Source: Chloroflexi bacterium OLB14 (lineage in GTDB: Bacteria; Chloroflexota; Anaerolineae; Anaerolineales; Villigracilaceae). From it: a stretch of 64,000 nt of DNA. Shown here in pieces: positions 23,653-31,428 of this stretch. Where the stretch lies: assembly GCA_001567105.1 (NCBI GenBank), contig LMZR01000048.1, positions 29,597 to 93,596 on the forward strand. The letters are read 5' to 3'. Made by a program: the position numbers and the translations under genes. Each line of letters begins with the position of its first letter. Within the stretch, counting starts at the first letter, position 1. The notes under the pieces are model-generated. The model did not search any database. It had not been told where the DNA came from and saw nothing but the letters and a program-made list of their open reading frames with translations.

Positions 23653-25404
23653 ATGAAAAAAGAAAACTTCCTCTTATCAGCAACCAAGACCGGGCTAGTC
23701 GGAGGCGCAATCGCTATTTTCTTATGCCTAATTGGCATGGTAGAAATCTTCAACAAACGAGATGTCATTCAAGGAATCGTTACACTTGGGCAATTCGTCT
23801 GGCTGGCAACCGCCGTTGGTGCTGGCTACACCGCCTCACAACAGACCTCCCACCTGCTTAATGGAAAAAAACCTGCTCAAAATCTGACAGCAGGTGCCCT
23901 AGCTGGTTTTTTCTCTGCCGCACTAACTGCCTTTCTAGTATGGCTTGGTAGCCAAACTGATTTACGAGCAATCTTCATCAACGCATCTCCTGCTCTTTAT
24001 GAATTGCTCACTTTTGGTAAAGGGCTAGCAGGTCTTCCACAACTCCTCATTATTGGCATAATTTCTGGCATAGTAGGAGCAACCTTTACATTACTACCAA
24101 AAGCCGTGCAACGCCCCCTATTACATGCTCTAATGATGCTCATTTTTATGGCATTATTTTCTGGCATCTTCCGTGTTGTTATGATCAATCAAGGTAACAA
24201 ATGGGAAACTCTAGCAAAAAGCATTTTTAGTCAAACTGGTTTAACCCAGTTAGGCGGTTGGATTTTCATTTTAGGCACAATTGCAATTTCAGTTTTTTGG
24301 TCAAATCGTGGCGAAGCCGTAAAAGCAAGTATGGCGCGTATGCCCAGCAAAGGAAAACTTTCATTACGCATCTTGGTATTCCTAATCATTGCAGTCATTG
24401 CCTTAGGCTTACCACAAGTTTCAGGACCTTTCATTGCTCAAGTTATCGTCATCATCAGCCTTTATATCCTCATGGGATTAGGCTTAAACATCACACTTGG
24501 TTTTGCAGGTCTACTTGATCTTGGCTTCGTAGCATTCTTCGCTGTTGGTGCTTATACAGTCGGCTTACTCACCTCCTATGGACCTTTCGGCTTGCAACAC
24601 ATCTCCTTTTGGGTTGCTGTGCCTATCGCTGTATTAGTCTCTATGGCATTTGGTGCATTCTTAGGCTTACCAGTTTTAGGCGTGCGCGGTGATTACCTTG
24701 CCATTGCTACATTAGGCTTTGGTGAAATTATTCGCTTATTAGCAGGCTCCGACTTTCTAGCTGGCTATTTCGGTGGACCTCAAGGCGTAATTGGTATTCA
24801 AAAACCCTGTTTAGGAGTTTTAGAACCCTTCATAAAATTAGATACGCCTCGAATTTGTGATGGTATCGAAATTGGACAAGGTGCCGCCGACCATTTCCTC
24901 GCAGGACCTGGAGGTATTTATTACCTTGCTATCATCAGTGCACTCTTAATTGCATTTGTTGCATGGCGCTTACGAGAATCACGCCTTGGACGTGCATGGA
25001 TGGCAATTCGTGAAGATGAAGATGTAGCCGAAGCATTAGGTGTCAACTTAATCCAAACAAAATTATTGGCTTACATTCTCGGTGCCGCATTTGCTGGTTT
25101 AGGTGGCGCAATTTTCAGCGTATTAATCGGTTCTATCTTTGCCTCAAGTATGCAGTTACTCGTTTCAATTAACGTAGTTGCTTTATTAGTTGTCGGTGGT
25201 ATGGGTAGTATTCCTGGCGTAATTGTAGGCGCCATTGCTCTCATCGGTTTGCCAGAACTCTTGCGCGAAGTATCTGAATTCCGCTACCTCATTTACGGAA
25301 CTGTATTAATTGTGATGATGCTCGCCAAACCAGAAGGATTATGGCCCTCACAAGCCACCAAACGAGAACTACACCATGAAACATCTGCTCAAGGAGGTGA
25401 CTAA
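23653..25404 (+). CDS. livM: Branched-chain amino-acid ABC transporter permease LivM, N-terminally extended
   Basis: 583 residues. The LivM core begins at about residue 235 (SLYILMGLGLNITLGFAGLL near 275) and ends with MLAKPEGLWPS. It contains GLPVLGVRGDYLAIATLGFGE and the coupling loop REDEDVAEALGVNL. The first ~230 residues are an additional membrane domain with about six hydrophobic segments and no recognised homology. An insertion in the periplasmic loop (about 390-415, with two Cys) is also unusual. The stop overlaps the livG start by one base. Confidence 0.92.
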   Translation: MKKENFLLSATKTGLVGGAIAIFLCLIGMVEIFNKRDVIQGIVTLGQFVWLATAVGAGYTASQQTSHLLNGKKPAQNLTAGALAGFFSAALTAFLVWLGSQTDLRAIFINASPALYELLTFGKGLAGLPQLLIIGIISGIVGATFTLLPKAVQRPLLHALMMLIFMALFSGIFRVVMINQGNKWETLAKSIFSQTGLTQLGGWIFILGTIAISVFWSNRGEAVKASMARMPSKGKLSLRILVFLIIAVIALGLPQVSGPFIAQVIVIISLYILMGLGLNITLGFAGLLDLGFVAFFAVGAYTVGLLTSYGPFGLQHISFWVAVPIAVLVSMAFGAFLGLPVLGVRGDYLAIATLGFGEIIRLLAGSDFLAGYFGGPQGVIGIQKPCLGVLEPFIKLDTPRICDGIEIGQGAADHFLAGPGGIYYLAIISALLIAFVAWRLRESRLGRAWMAIREDEDVAEALGVNLIQTKLLAYILGAAFAGLGGAIFSVLIGSIFASSMQLLVSINVVALLVVGGMGSIPGVIVGAIALIGLPELLREVSEFRYLIYGTVLIVMMLAKPEGLWPSQATKRELHHETSAQGGD

Positions 25405-26222
25405 TGGCTGCCATCTTAACTGCTAAAAATGTCACAAAACGTTTTGGCGGGTTAGTCGCCGTAAACAATGTAGATTTTGAAATCCCAGAAAAATCAATCG
25501 TCAGCATTATTGGTCCCAATGGCGCAGGCAAAACAACTTTCTTCAACTGCATCACTGGTTATGCCAAAGCCGACGAAGGAAAAATTGTTTTTGATGGCAC
25601 ACCCATTCAAAGCCAACGCCCCGATCAAATTTCACGCTTGGGCATTTCACGCACTTACCAAAACATTCGTCTATTTGCAGATATGACCGCGCTTGAAAAT
25701 ATCTTAGTCGGTCAACATATCTTCCTTAATTCTAGTTGGATCAGCGCAGTGCTAGGAACTTCATACGTTCGCAATGAAGAAAAAATGGCATTAGCCGAAG
25801 CACAACGTTTACTAAACTTTGTAGATTTAAAAGGCAAAGGCGATTTACTAGCCCGCAACCTACCTTATGGAGCCCAACGCCGCCTCGAAATTGCCCGAGC
25901 CTTGGCAACGAAACCCAAACTCCTACTACTTGACGAACCCTCCGCAGGCATGAACCCACGCGAAAGCGAAGACCTAACAGCATTTATCCGCCACCTGCGT
26001 GATGAACTCGGCATTACCATCTTGCTCATTGAACATCACATGCGCGTGGTAATGGGAATTTCAGAACATATCACCGTGCTAGATTATGGACAAAAAATTG
26101 CTGAAGGCACGCCAAAAGAAATTCAAAATAATAAACAAGTTATTGAAGCTTATCTTGGGCGCGGTGCGGCTACCGAAGGTATGGATACCGCACACGAACG
26201 CTTTTCAAAAAAGGTGAAATAA
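25404..26222 (+). CDS. livG: Branched-chain amino-acid ABC transporter ATPase LivG
   Basis: A 272-residue ABC ATPase. Walker A is GPNGAGKTT (37-45). The signature loop is LPYGAQRRLEIARAL rather than LSYGQQ; the P replacing S is mildly unusual, but LivG proteins are variable here. Walker B is LLLLDEPSAGMNP and the H-loop IEHHMRVV. The long helical insert between Walker A and the signature is typical of LivG. The start overlaps the livM stop, and AAGGAGGTGAC lies upstream within livM. Confidence 0.95.
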   Translation: MAAILTAKNVTKRFGGLVAVNNVDFEIPEKSIVSIIGPNGAGKTTFFNCITGYAKADEGKIVFDGTPIQSQRPDQISRLGISRTYQNIRLFADMTALENILVGQHIFLNSSWISAVLGTSYVRNEEKMALAEAQRLLNFVDLKGKGDLLARNLPYGAQRRLEIARALATKPKLLLLDEPSAGMNPRESEDLTAFIRHLRDELGITILLIEHHMRVVMGISEHITVLDYGQKIAEGTPKEIQNNKQVIEAYLGRGAATEGMDTAHERFSKKVK

Positions 26223-26225
26223 ACC

Positions 26226-26939
26226 ATGCCTCTTCTACAAGTTGAAAACATCCACACTTATTACGGAAACATCCACGCCTTAAAAGGGTTAAGTTTACAC
26301 ATTGAACAAGGCGAAATTGTGACATTAATTGGTGGCAATGGCGCAGGTAAAACCACAACCTTACGCACAATTTCAGGTTTGCTAAAACCTCGCGAAGGCT
26401 CCATCACTTATGATGGTAAAGACTTACTCAAATACCCAGCCCACGAAGTCGTTTATAAAGGCATCTCTATGGTGCCAGAAGGTCGTGGCATTTTTGCTCG
26501 CCTAACCGTAACAGAAAACCTTGAAATGGGCTCTTACAGTCGTAATGACAAAAACGAAATCCAACGCAATATGGATAGAGCCTTTACTCTTTTCCCCCGC
26601 CTAAAAGAACGCCGCACACAACTAGCAGGCACACTCTCTGGTGGTGAACAACAAATGGTTGCTATGGGTCGCGCTTTGATGGCAAGCCCTCGCGTTTTAC
26701 TTTTAGATGAGCCTTCAATGGGTTTAGCTCCTGTTTTAGTTGAATTAATTTTCGATACCATTCAACAAATCAACAAAGAAGGCGTTACCATTTTATTAGT
26801 TGAACAAAACGCTCTTATGGCGCTTTCAATTGCAAACCGAGGTTATGTTTTACAAACTGGCGAAATCGTACTCACTGACAAAGCTGAAAAACTAAAGAAT
26901 GACCCAACGGTTCAAAAAGCTTATTTGGGTATTGAATAA
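26226..26939 (+). CDS. livF: Branched-chain amino-acid ABC transporter ATPase LivF
   Basis: A 237-residue ABC ATPase: Walker A GGNGAGKTT (37-45), Q-loop region GISMVPEGRGIFARLTV, signature LSGGEQQMVAMGRAL, Walker B VLLLDEPSMGLAP and H/Q-loop LLVEQNA. Ends in QKAYLGIE as usual for LivF. Three bases after livG. Probably forms a heterodimer with LivG under LivHM. Confidence 0.96.
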   Translation: MPLLQVENIHTYYGNIHALKGLSLHIEQGEIVTLIGGNGAGKTTTLRTISGLLKPREGSITYDGKDLLKYPAHEVVYKGISMVPEGRGIFARLTVTENLEMGSYSRNDKNEIQRNMDRAFTLFPRLKERRTQLAGTLSGGEQQMVAMGRALMASPRVLLLDEPSMGLAPVLVELIFDTIQQINKEGVTILLVEQNALMALSIANRGYVLQTGEIVLTDKAEKLKNDPTVQKAYLGIE

Positions 26940-26965
26940 ATTATAAACTTGATGAAAGGCACGCC

Positions 26966-27850
26966 ATGAGCAAAAACATAAAATGGATAATTCGATTTTC
27001 TTTATCCATCGTATGGATTACTTTGCTAACTAGTTGCCTTTCATCAAATCATCAAATAAACGATATACAAACATCATCTAAAGATGATATGACCATGCTC
27101 TTCATCCCTGCAGGAGAATTTATGATGGGGTCAGAAACAGGGTTGAAGGATGAGCAACCAGCCCACAAGGTCAGACTTGATGCGTTTTGGATGGATAAAA
27201 CAGAAGTCACCAATGATATGTATCGCCTATGCGTTGAAGATGGTTCATGCAAATCACCATCCACTACAACATATTATGACGATCAAGAATTTGCAAATCA
27301 TCCTGTTGTTTTTGTATCGTGGGTAGATGCAACAAATTATTGCACTTGGGCGGGGCGTCGCCTCCCCACCGAAGCCGAATGGGAAAAAGCCGCCACATGG
27401 AATGCAAGCACAAATCAAAAAACAGTTTACCCATGGGGCAATGATTATGGTTGCAAATTAGGTAACTTTGATGATGAAACGCAATTAGATGCTTCATTGA
27501 TGCCAAACACAGAAATAAGTTGTGATGGATTCGTAAAAAGTTCTCCTGCGGGAAGTTTTCCTAACGGAGCAAGCCCTTATGGCGTGTTAGATATGGGCGG
27601 TAATGTTTGGGAATGGGTGCATGATGCTTTTATTGAAGTTGACCCGCTAAGTGGCACAGTTCAAAACTACTATGCCATTTCACCTTATGAAAACCCAACA
27701 GGTGTTGACCCCGCCATTACCGAATATCGCGTTATGCGTGGTGGCTCATGGAATTTCATGTTTGGGTTTGGACGTTCAGCCTATCGCTTATGGTATGGCA
27801 AAGATGATGTGTATGATGGCGTTGGTTTTCGTTGTGCCAGTTCAGAATAA
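26966..27850 (+). CDS. SUMF1 / formylglycine-generating-enzyme-like lipoprotein
   Basis: 294 residues. A lipoprotein signal with LLTSC lipobox precedes the FGE-sulfatase domain: FIPAGEFMMGSE, DKTEVTNDMYRLCV, VSWVDATNYCTWAGRRLPTE, GVLDMGGNVWEWVHD, RVMRGGSWNF, GVGFRCAS. The fold is complete. The paired active-site cysteines of true FGE cannot be placed with confidence, so it may be a ligand-binding relative and not a sulfatase-maturing enzyme. It starts 26 bases after livF, so it may be the sixth gene of the liv transcript. Confidence 0.88.
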   Translation: MSKNIKWIIRFSLSIVWITLLTSCLSSNHQINDIQTSSKDDMTMLFIPAGEFMMGSETGLKDEQPAHKVRLDAFWMDKTEVTNDMYRLCVEDGSCKSPSTTTYYDDQEFANHPVVFVSWVDATNYCTWAGRRLPTEAEWEKAATWNASTNQKTVYPWGNDYGCKLGNFDDETQLDASLMPNTEISCDGFVKSSPAGSFPNGASPYGVLDMGGNVWEWVHDAFIEVDPLSGTVQNYYAISPYENPTGVDPAITEYRVMRGGSWNFMFGFGRSAYRLWYGKDDVYDGVGFRCASSE

Positions 27851-27881
27851 ACTTACATAACAAAACAGATCAAAACAAAAT

Positions 27882-27915
27882 AGCGCAGAGGAGTAAAATT
27901 CCATCTGCGCTTTTT
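27882..27915 (+). terminator. Terminator after the liv-SUMF1 cluster
   Basis: Stem AGCGCAGA (27882-27889) / TCTGCGCT (27904-27911) followed by a T-run. It ends 20 bases before the next start codon. Confidence 0.85.
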
Positions 27916-27934
27916 GATACCGAAAGGAAGCCAA

Positions 27935-28915
27935 ATGTTAATACTCAAAGCCGAAGATGTAAAAACAACTGTCCCGATGAAAGAAGCGATAGAAGCGATG
28001 AAAAAAGCCTACGCCTCTTTATCTGACCGTTCAGCGGTTGTGCCGCAACGGATTCATTTATCTATCCCCGACAAAAATGCCATCAGTTTATTCATGCCTG
28101 CCTACATGAAAAATAATGATGACGAAGCGTTAGCAGTAAAAGTTGTTTCGTTATTTCCAAACAACCCTGCCCGCGGACTTGCTTACATTCAAGCGGCAGT
28201 ATTAGTGATTGAATCTGATACAGGGCGAGCAATGGCATTGTTAGAAGGGAGCACATTGACAGCCATTCGCACAGGCGCAGGCAGTGGCGCATCTATTGAT
28301 TTGCTTGCGCGAAAAGATAGCAAAGTGTTAGCAATTTTTGGAGCAGGTCCGCAAGGTAAAACACAACTTGAAGCAGCATGTGCAGTACGAGATATTGAAA
28401 AAGTTTTTATTTATAATCCCACACAAGCGAAGGCTGAAAAATTTGTGGAAGAAATGTCTGTGATTCATAAAAATATTCATGTGGCTAAAAATCCTAAAGA
28501 AGCCATTGAACAAGCGGATATTATTTGCACAGCCACAGGCTCAAAACAACCTGTATTTGATGATAAAGATGTAAAAGCAGGCACACACATCTCTGCTATT
28601 GGCGCATACACACCTGACATGCAAGAATTACCCATTGAAACAGTTGCTCGCTCAAAAATCGTTGTTGATTATTATGATACAGTCATAAGCGAAGCAGGTG
28701 ATATCGTCAAAGCTATGAAAGCAAATTTGATTACCGAAAAAAATATCCATGCTGAATTAGGTGAAATTGTTTTAGGTAAAAAAGTTGGCAGAGAAAATGA
28801 TAACGAAATTACATTTTTCAAATCTGTTGGCAACGCCGTGCAAGATGCAGTTGCGGCGCAAGTGGCGTTGAAGAATGCCAAGAAGATGAAGATTGGGCAA
28901 GAGATAGAATTTTAA
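27935..28915 (+). CDS. Ornithine cyclodeaminase / mu-crystallin family protein
   Basis: 326 residues from the ATG at 27935 (GAAAGGAAG upstream; a TTG at 27914 is in frame but lies in the terminator). The NAD-binding Rossmann motif is [17 protein letters not shown] (about 133-149). N-terminal RIHLSIPD and the [17 protein letters not shown] block are diagnostic. Members act as ornithine cyclodeaminase, alanine dehydrogenase or delta-1-pyrroline-2-carboxylate reductase; which applies cannot be told. No partner pathway gene is adjacent. Confidence 0.92.
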   Translation: MLILKAEDVKTTVPMKEAIEAMKKAYASLSDRSAVVPQRIHLSIPDKNAISLFMPAYMKNNDDEALAVKVVSLFPNNPARGLAYIQAAVLVIESDTGRAMALLEGSTLTAIRTGAGSGASIDLLARKDSKVLAIFGAGPQGKTQLEAACAVRDIEKVFIYNPTQAKAEKFVEEMSVIHKNIHVAKNPKEAIEQADIICTATGSKQPVFDDKDVKAGTHISAIGAYTPDMQELPIETVARSKIVVDYYDTVISEAGDIVKAMKANLITEKNIHAELGEIVLGKKVGRENDNEITFFKSVGNAVQDAVAAQVALKNAKKMKIGQEIEF

Positions 28916-28924
28916 TGATTTAAT

Positions 28925-28989
28925 GTAGGTCACGCTTTTAGCGTGACGAATAAAAATAATAGAATAGTCACGTTACAAACGTGACCTAC
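28925..28989. repeat. Inverted repeat GTAGGTCACG ... CGTGACCTAC
   Basis: 10-bp outer arms at 28925-28934 and 28980-28989, with inner CACGCTTTTAGCGTG and CACGTTACAAACGTG hairpins. A half-copy follows mtaD at 33411-33432. It lies right before cinA, and its end overlaps an alternative GTG start. Confidence 0.85.
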
Positions 28990-29001
28990 GAAAAGAATAT
29001 T

Positions 29002-30192
29002 ATGACATCAGCAGAAATCATCACCATCGGAACAGAAATATTACTCGGCGAAATTGTAGATACCAACACACGCTACATCGCCAAAACACTGCGCGGGTTA
29101 GGCGTGGATTTGTATCGCACTATCACCATTGGAGATAATGTAGATCGAATCGCCAACGCAATTCATAATTCAATGGAACGTGCAAATATTGTCATCACCA
29201 CTGGCGGGCTTGGACCCACCATTGATGACCCAACGCGTGAAGCAGTTGCAAAAGCAGTTGGTGTGCAAACAGAATTTCGTGAAGAGTTATGGGAACAAGT
29301 AGTTGAAAACATCGCGCGTTATGGACGCAAAGCATCTGAAAATCAAAAACGGCAAGCTTATGTTCCACAAGGTGCTATCGGATTAAAAAACCCTGTCGGC
29401 ACTGCGCCATGTTTTATTGTTGAAAAACAGTTCCCCTCTCCCGATTTGGGAGAGGGGTTAGGGGTGAGGGAAAGCGTTGTTATCTCACTACCTGGTGTAC
29501 CTGCTGAAATGGAACACATCTTGCATGAGTCAGTTATCCCTTATTTGCAAAAAAAGTTTAACCTTAATGAAATTATCAAAGTGCGTTTGTTGCATTGCGC
29601 AGGTTTAGGCGAAGGCGTGATTGACGAAAAAATAGCAGACCTTGAAACACTTAGCAACCCAACGGTTGGTCTCGCCGCGCACACAGGCATTGTGGATATT
29701 CGCATCGCCGCCAAAGCAAAAAATGAAAGCGAAGCCGATAAGATGATTGATGAAATCGAATCGCAAGTTCGAGAAAGAATCGGCAATGTTGTTTTTGGTA
29801 TTGATGAAGATAAACTTGAAGATGTGACATTAAATCTTTTAGCAAAAAAAGGATTGACGTTAACCGCCATAGAAAGTGGACTTGATGGCTTATTAACTCG
29901 CAAACTTAAACACGTCGCCTCACTACCTGACACTTCGACACGGCTCAGTGCAAGCCTGACACCTGATTCTTTACTAGAAGCCTTGCGCTTAACCCAAGCA
30001 TCCGCCAAGACAGATGTTGCGGTTGGCGTATCAATTATCAGCGAGGAAAGAAGCGCAGTGATGGCGATGATCACACCCAAAGGTGAGAAGAGTCATAAAA
30101 TCACATACGGAGGTCCGCCCAAGAGTCTTCCAAAATGGAGTGTCAATCTGACCATCAATTGGTTGCGCATGACGCTAGAGGAAATGGAATGA
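29002..30192 (+). CDS. cinA: CinA-like protein with degenerate C-terminal domain and repeat insertions
   Basis: 396 residues from the ATG at 29002. The N-terminal MoCF-like domain (1-170) is intact: EIITIGTEILLGEIVDTNT and TTGGLGPTIDDPTREAVA. The middle KOW-like region is present. The C-terminal part (about 285-396), where CinA proteins carry the nicotinamide-nucleotide deamidase, lacks its AESCTGGL and GPGG motifs, so only a shell remains. Two stretches are repeat-derived: FPSPDLGEGLGVRE (29431-29472) and DTSTRLSAS (about 29932-29955). An intact stand-alone deamidase (pncC) is at 51930. The stop overlaps the next gene (ATGA). Confidence 0.88.
   Translation: MTSAEIITIGTEILLGEIVDTNTRYIAKTLRGLGVDLYRTITIGDNVDRIANAIHNSMERANIVITTGGLGPTIDDPTREAVAKAVGVQTEFREELWEQVVENIARYGRKASENQKRQAYVPQGAIGLKNPVGTAPCFIVEKQFPSPDLGEGLGVRESVVISLPGVPAEMEHILHESVIPYLQKKFNLNEIIKVRLLHCAGLGEGVIDEKIADLETLSNPTVGLAAHTGIVDIRIAAKAKNESEADKMIDEIESQVRERIGNVVFGIDEDKLEDVTLNLLAKKGLTLTAIESGLDGLLTRKLKHVASLPDTSTRLSASLTPDSLLEALRLTQASAKTDVAVGVSIISEERSAVMAMITPKGEKSHKITYGGPPKSLPKWSVNLTINWLRMTLEEME
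29431..29472. repeat. CCCCTCTCCC...GGGAGAGGGG repeat inside cinA
   Basis: An inverted repeat with arms CCCCTCTCCC and GGGAGAGGGG, followed by TTAGGGGTGAGGG. It is in frame, adding about 14 residues (SPDLGEGLGVRE core) in a region that is otherwise conserved. Confidence 0.88.
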
Positions 30193-31160
30193 AAAAGAAA
30201 AAAGATTCTTTTTGGGTCATGTTTGCGTGGGGATTAAATTTAATGGGCTTGTTTGCAATTCTTTTGGTGGTGGCGGCATATTTTTATTTGCAACCTGCGG
30301 CGGCACAAACACCGCGCCCAATTTATACAATTACAGTGCCACCAACATTTACACAAGACCCATCTGTGATTTGGTTGCCAACCATTACACCGAATCCGCG
30401 CTCGACTATGATCGTGGTGCAAACGCCCACGCCATTTGTGATTGAAAATTTTGCATTGCAAGCCAATGCGCGCATTTCGATTGCAGGTTATTCTGTTTCA
30501 AATAGACCCATTGAAGTTTATACATTTGGTAACGGCGAAAAAGAAAAAATGATTGTAGCAGGTATTCATGGTGGTTATGAATGGAATACAATTGCCTTGG
30601 CTGATGAATTGATTCAATATATTTTTGATCATCCTGAAATTATCCCCAGTGATGTGACCTTGCACATTATGCGAAACATGAACCCTGATGGTGATGCGCG
30701 TGATCACGGCATTGATGGACGAGTCAATGATCATGGCGTAGATTTGAATCGCAACTTTCCATCTAATTGGGTAGCCACATGGGATCGAAGTAATTGCTGG
30801 AATTTAGCACCCACAACTGGCGGAACAAGTGCAGGCTCTGAACCTGAAACCAAAGCCGTGATGTATTTTTTACAAAGCCATAATATTGATACATTGATTA
30901 GTTATCATAGTGCCGCATTGGGAGTTTTCCCTGGTGGCGTGCCATGGGAAAAAGAATCGATTCAATTTTCTAAAGCACTTGCCAAAGCAACGGGTTATCC
31001 CTACCCACCCATTGACATCGGTTGCGTTTATACTGGTACACTAGCAGATTATGCCGTTGATTTAGGAATCACGGCTGTGGATATGGAGCTCTCAACGCAT
31101 AAGTCTACTGATTTTGAAAAAAACTTGAAAGCGTTGGAAGTACTTTTAAATTGGGAATAA
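30189..31160 (+). CDS. Membrane-anchored M14-family zinc carboxypeptidase
   Basis: 323 residues from the ATG at 30189, which overlaps the cinA stop. One N-terminal membrane helix (about 10-33) and a Thr/Pro-rich linker (TPRPIYTITVPPTF... to about 83) put the domain outside the cell. The M14 zinc site reads GIHGGYEWNT (H127, E131), the substrate region DLNRNFPSNW and the third ligand SYHSA (about residue 240). The catalytic Glu is probably in VDMELSTH near the end. It may trim peptidoglycan peptides or extracellular peptides. Confidence 0.9.
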   Translation: MKKKKDSFWVMFAWGLNLMGLFAILLVVAAYFYLQPAAAQTPRPIYTITVPPTFTQDPSVIWLPTITPNPRSTMIVVQTPTPFVIENFALQANARISIAGYSVSNRPIEVYTFGNGEKEKMIVAGIHGGYEWNTIALADELIQYIFDHPEIIPSDVTLHIMRNMNPDGDARDHGIDGRVNDHGVDLNRNFPSNWVATWDRSNCWNLAPTTGGTSAGSEPETKAVMYFLQSHNIDTLISYHSAALGVFPGGVPWEKESIQFSKALAKATGYPYPPIDIGCVYTGTLADYAVDLGITAVDMELSTHKSTDFEKNLKALEVLLNWE

Positions 31161-31164
31161 CATC

Positions 31165-31407
31165 GGTGGTCGAGTAGTTGCGAGTAAAATGAGCAACGTA
31201 TCGAGACCACAAGTTAAAAAGAACAGCCGCTAATTTCGCGGATTTTCGCTAATTGGTTCTTAAAAATCCGCATGAACATCGGTGGTCGAGTAGTTGCGAG
31301 TAAAACGAGCAACGTATCGAGACCACAAGTTAAAAGTAAATAAAAAGTAAACCATAAAGTAGTGGTTTCGATACGATACTCGCTATGCTCGTGTCTACTC
31401 AACCACC
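31165..31407. repeat. Three copies of the GGTGGTCGAGTAG...TATCGAGACCAC repeat
   Basis: Direct copies at 31165-31210 and 31281-31326 and an inverted copy at about 31363-31407. Each is an imperfect palindrome beginning GGTGGTCGAGTAG and ending CGTATCGAGACCAC. Between the first two is CGCTAATTTCGCGGATTTTC-type repeat debris. Relatives lie at 36511-36650, 38651-38676 and 60722-60881. Confidence 0.9.
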
Positions 31408-31428
31408 GAGTATATATAAGGAGAAATT

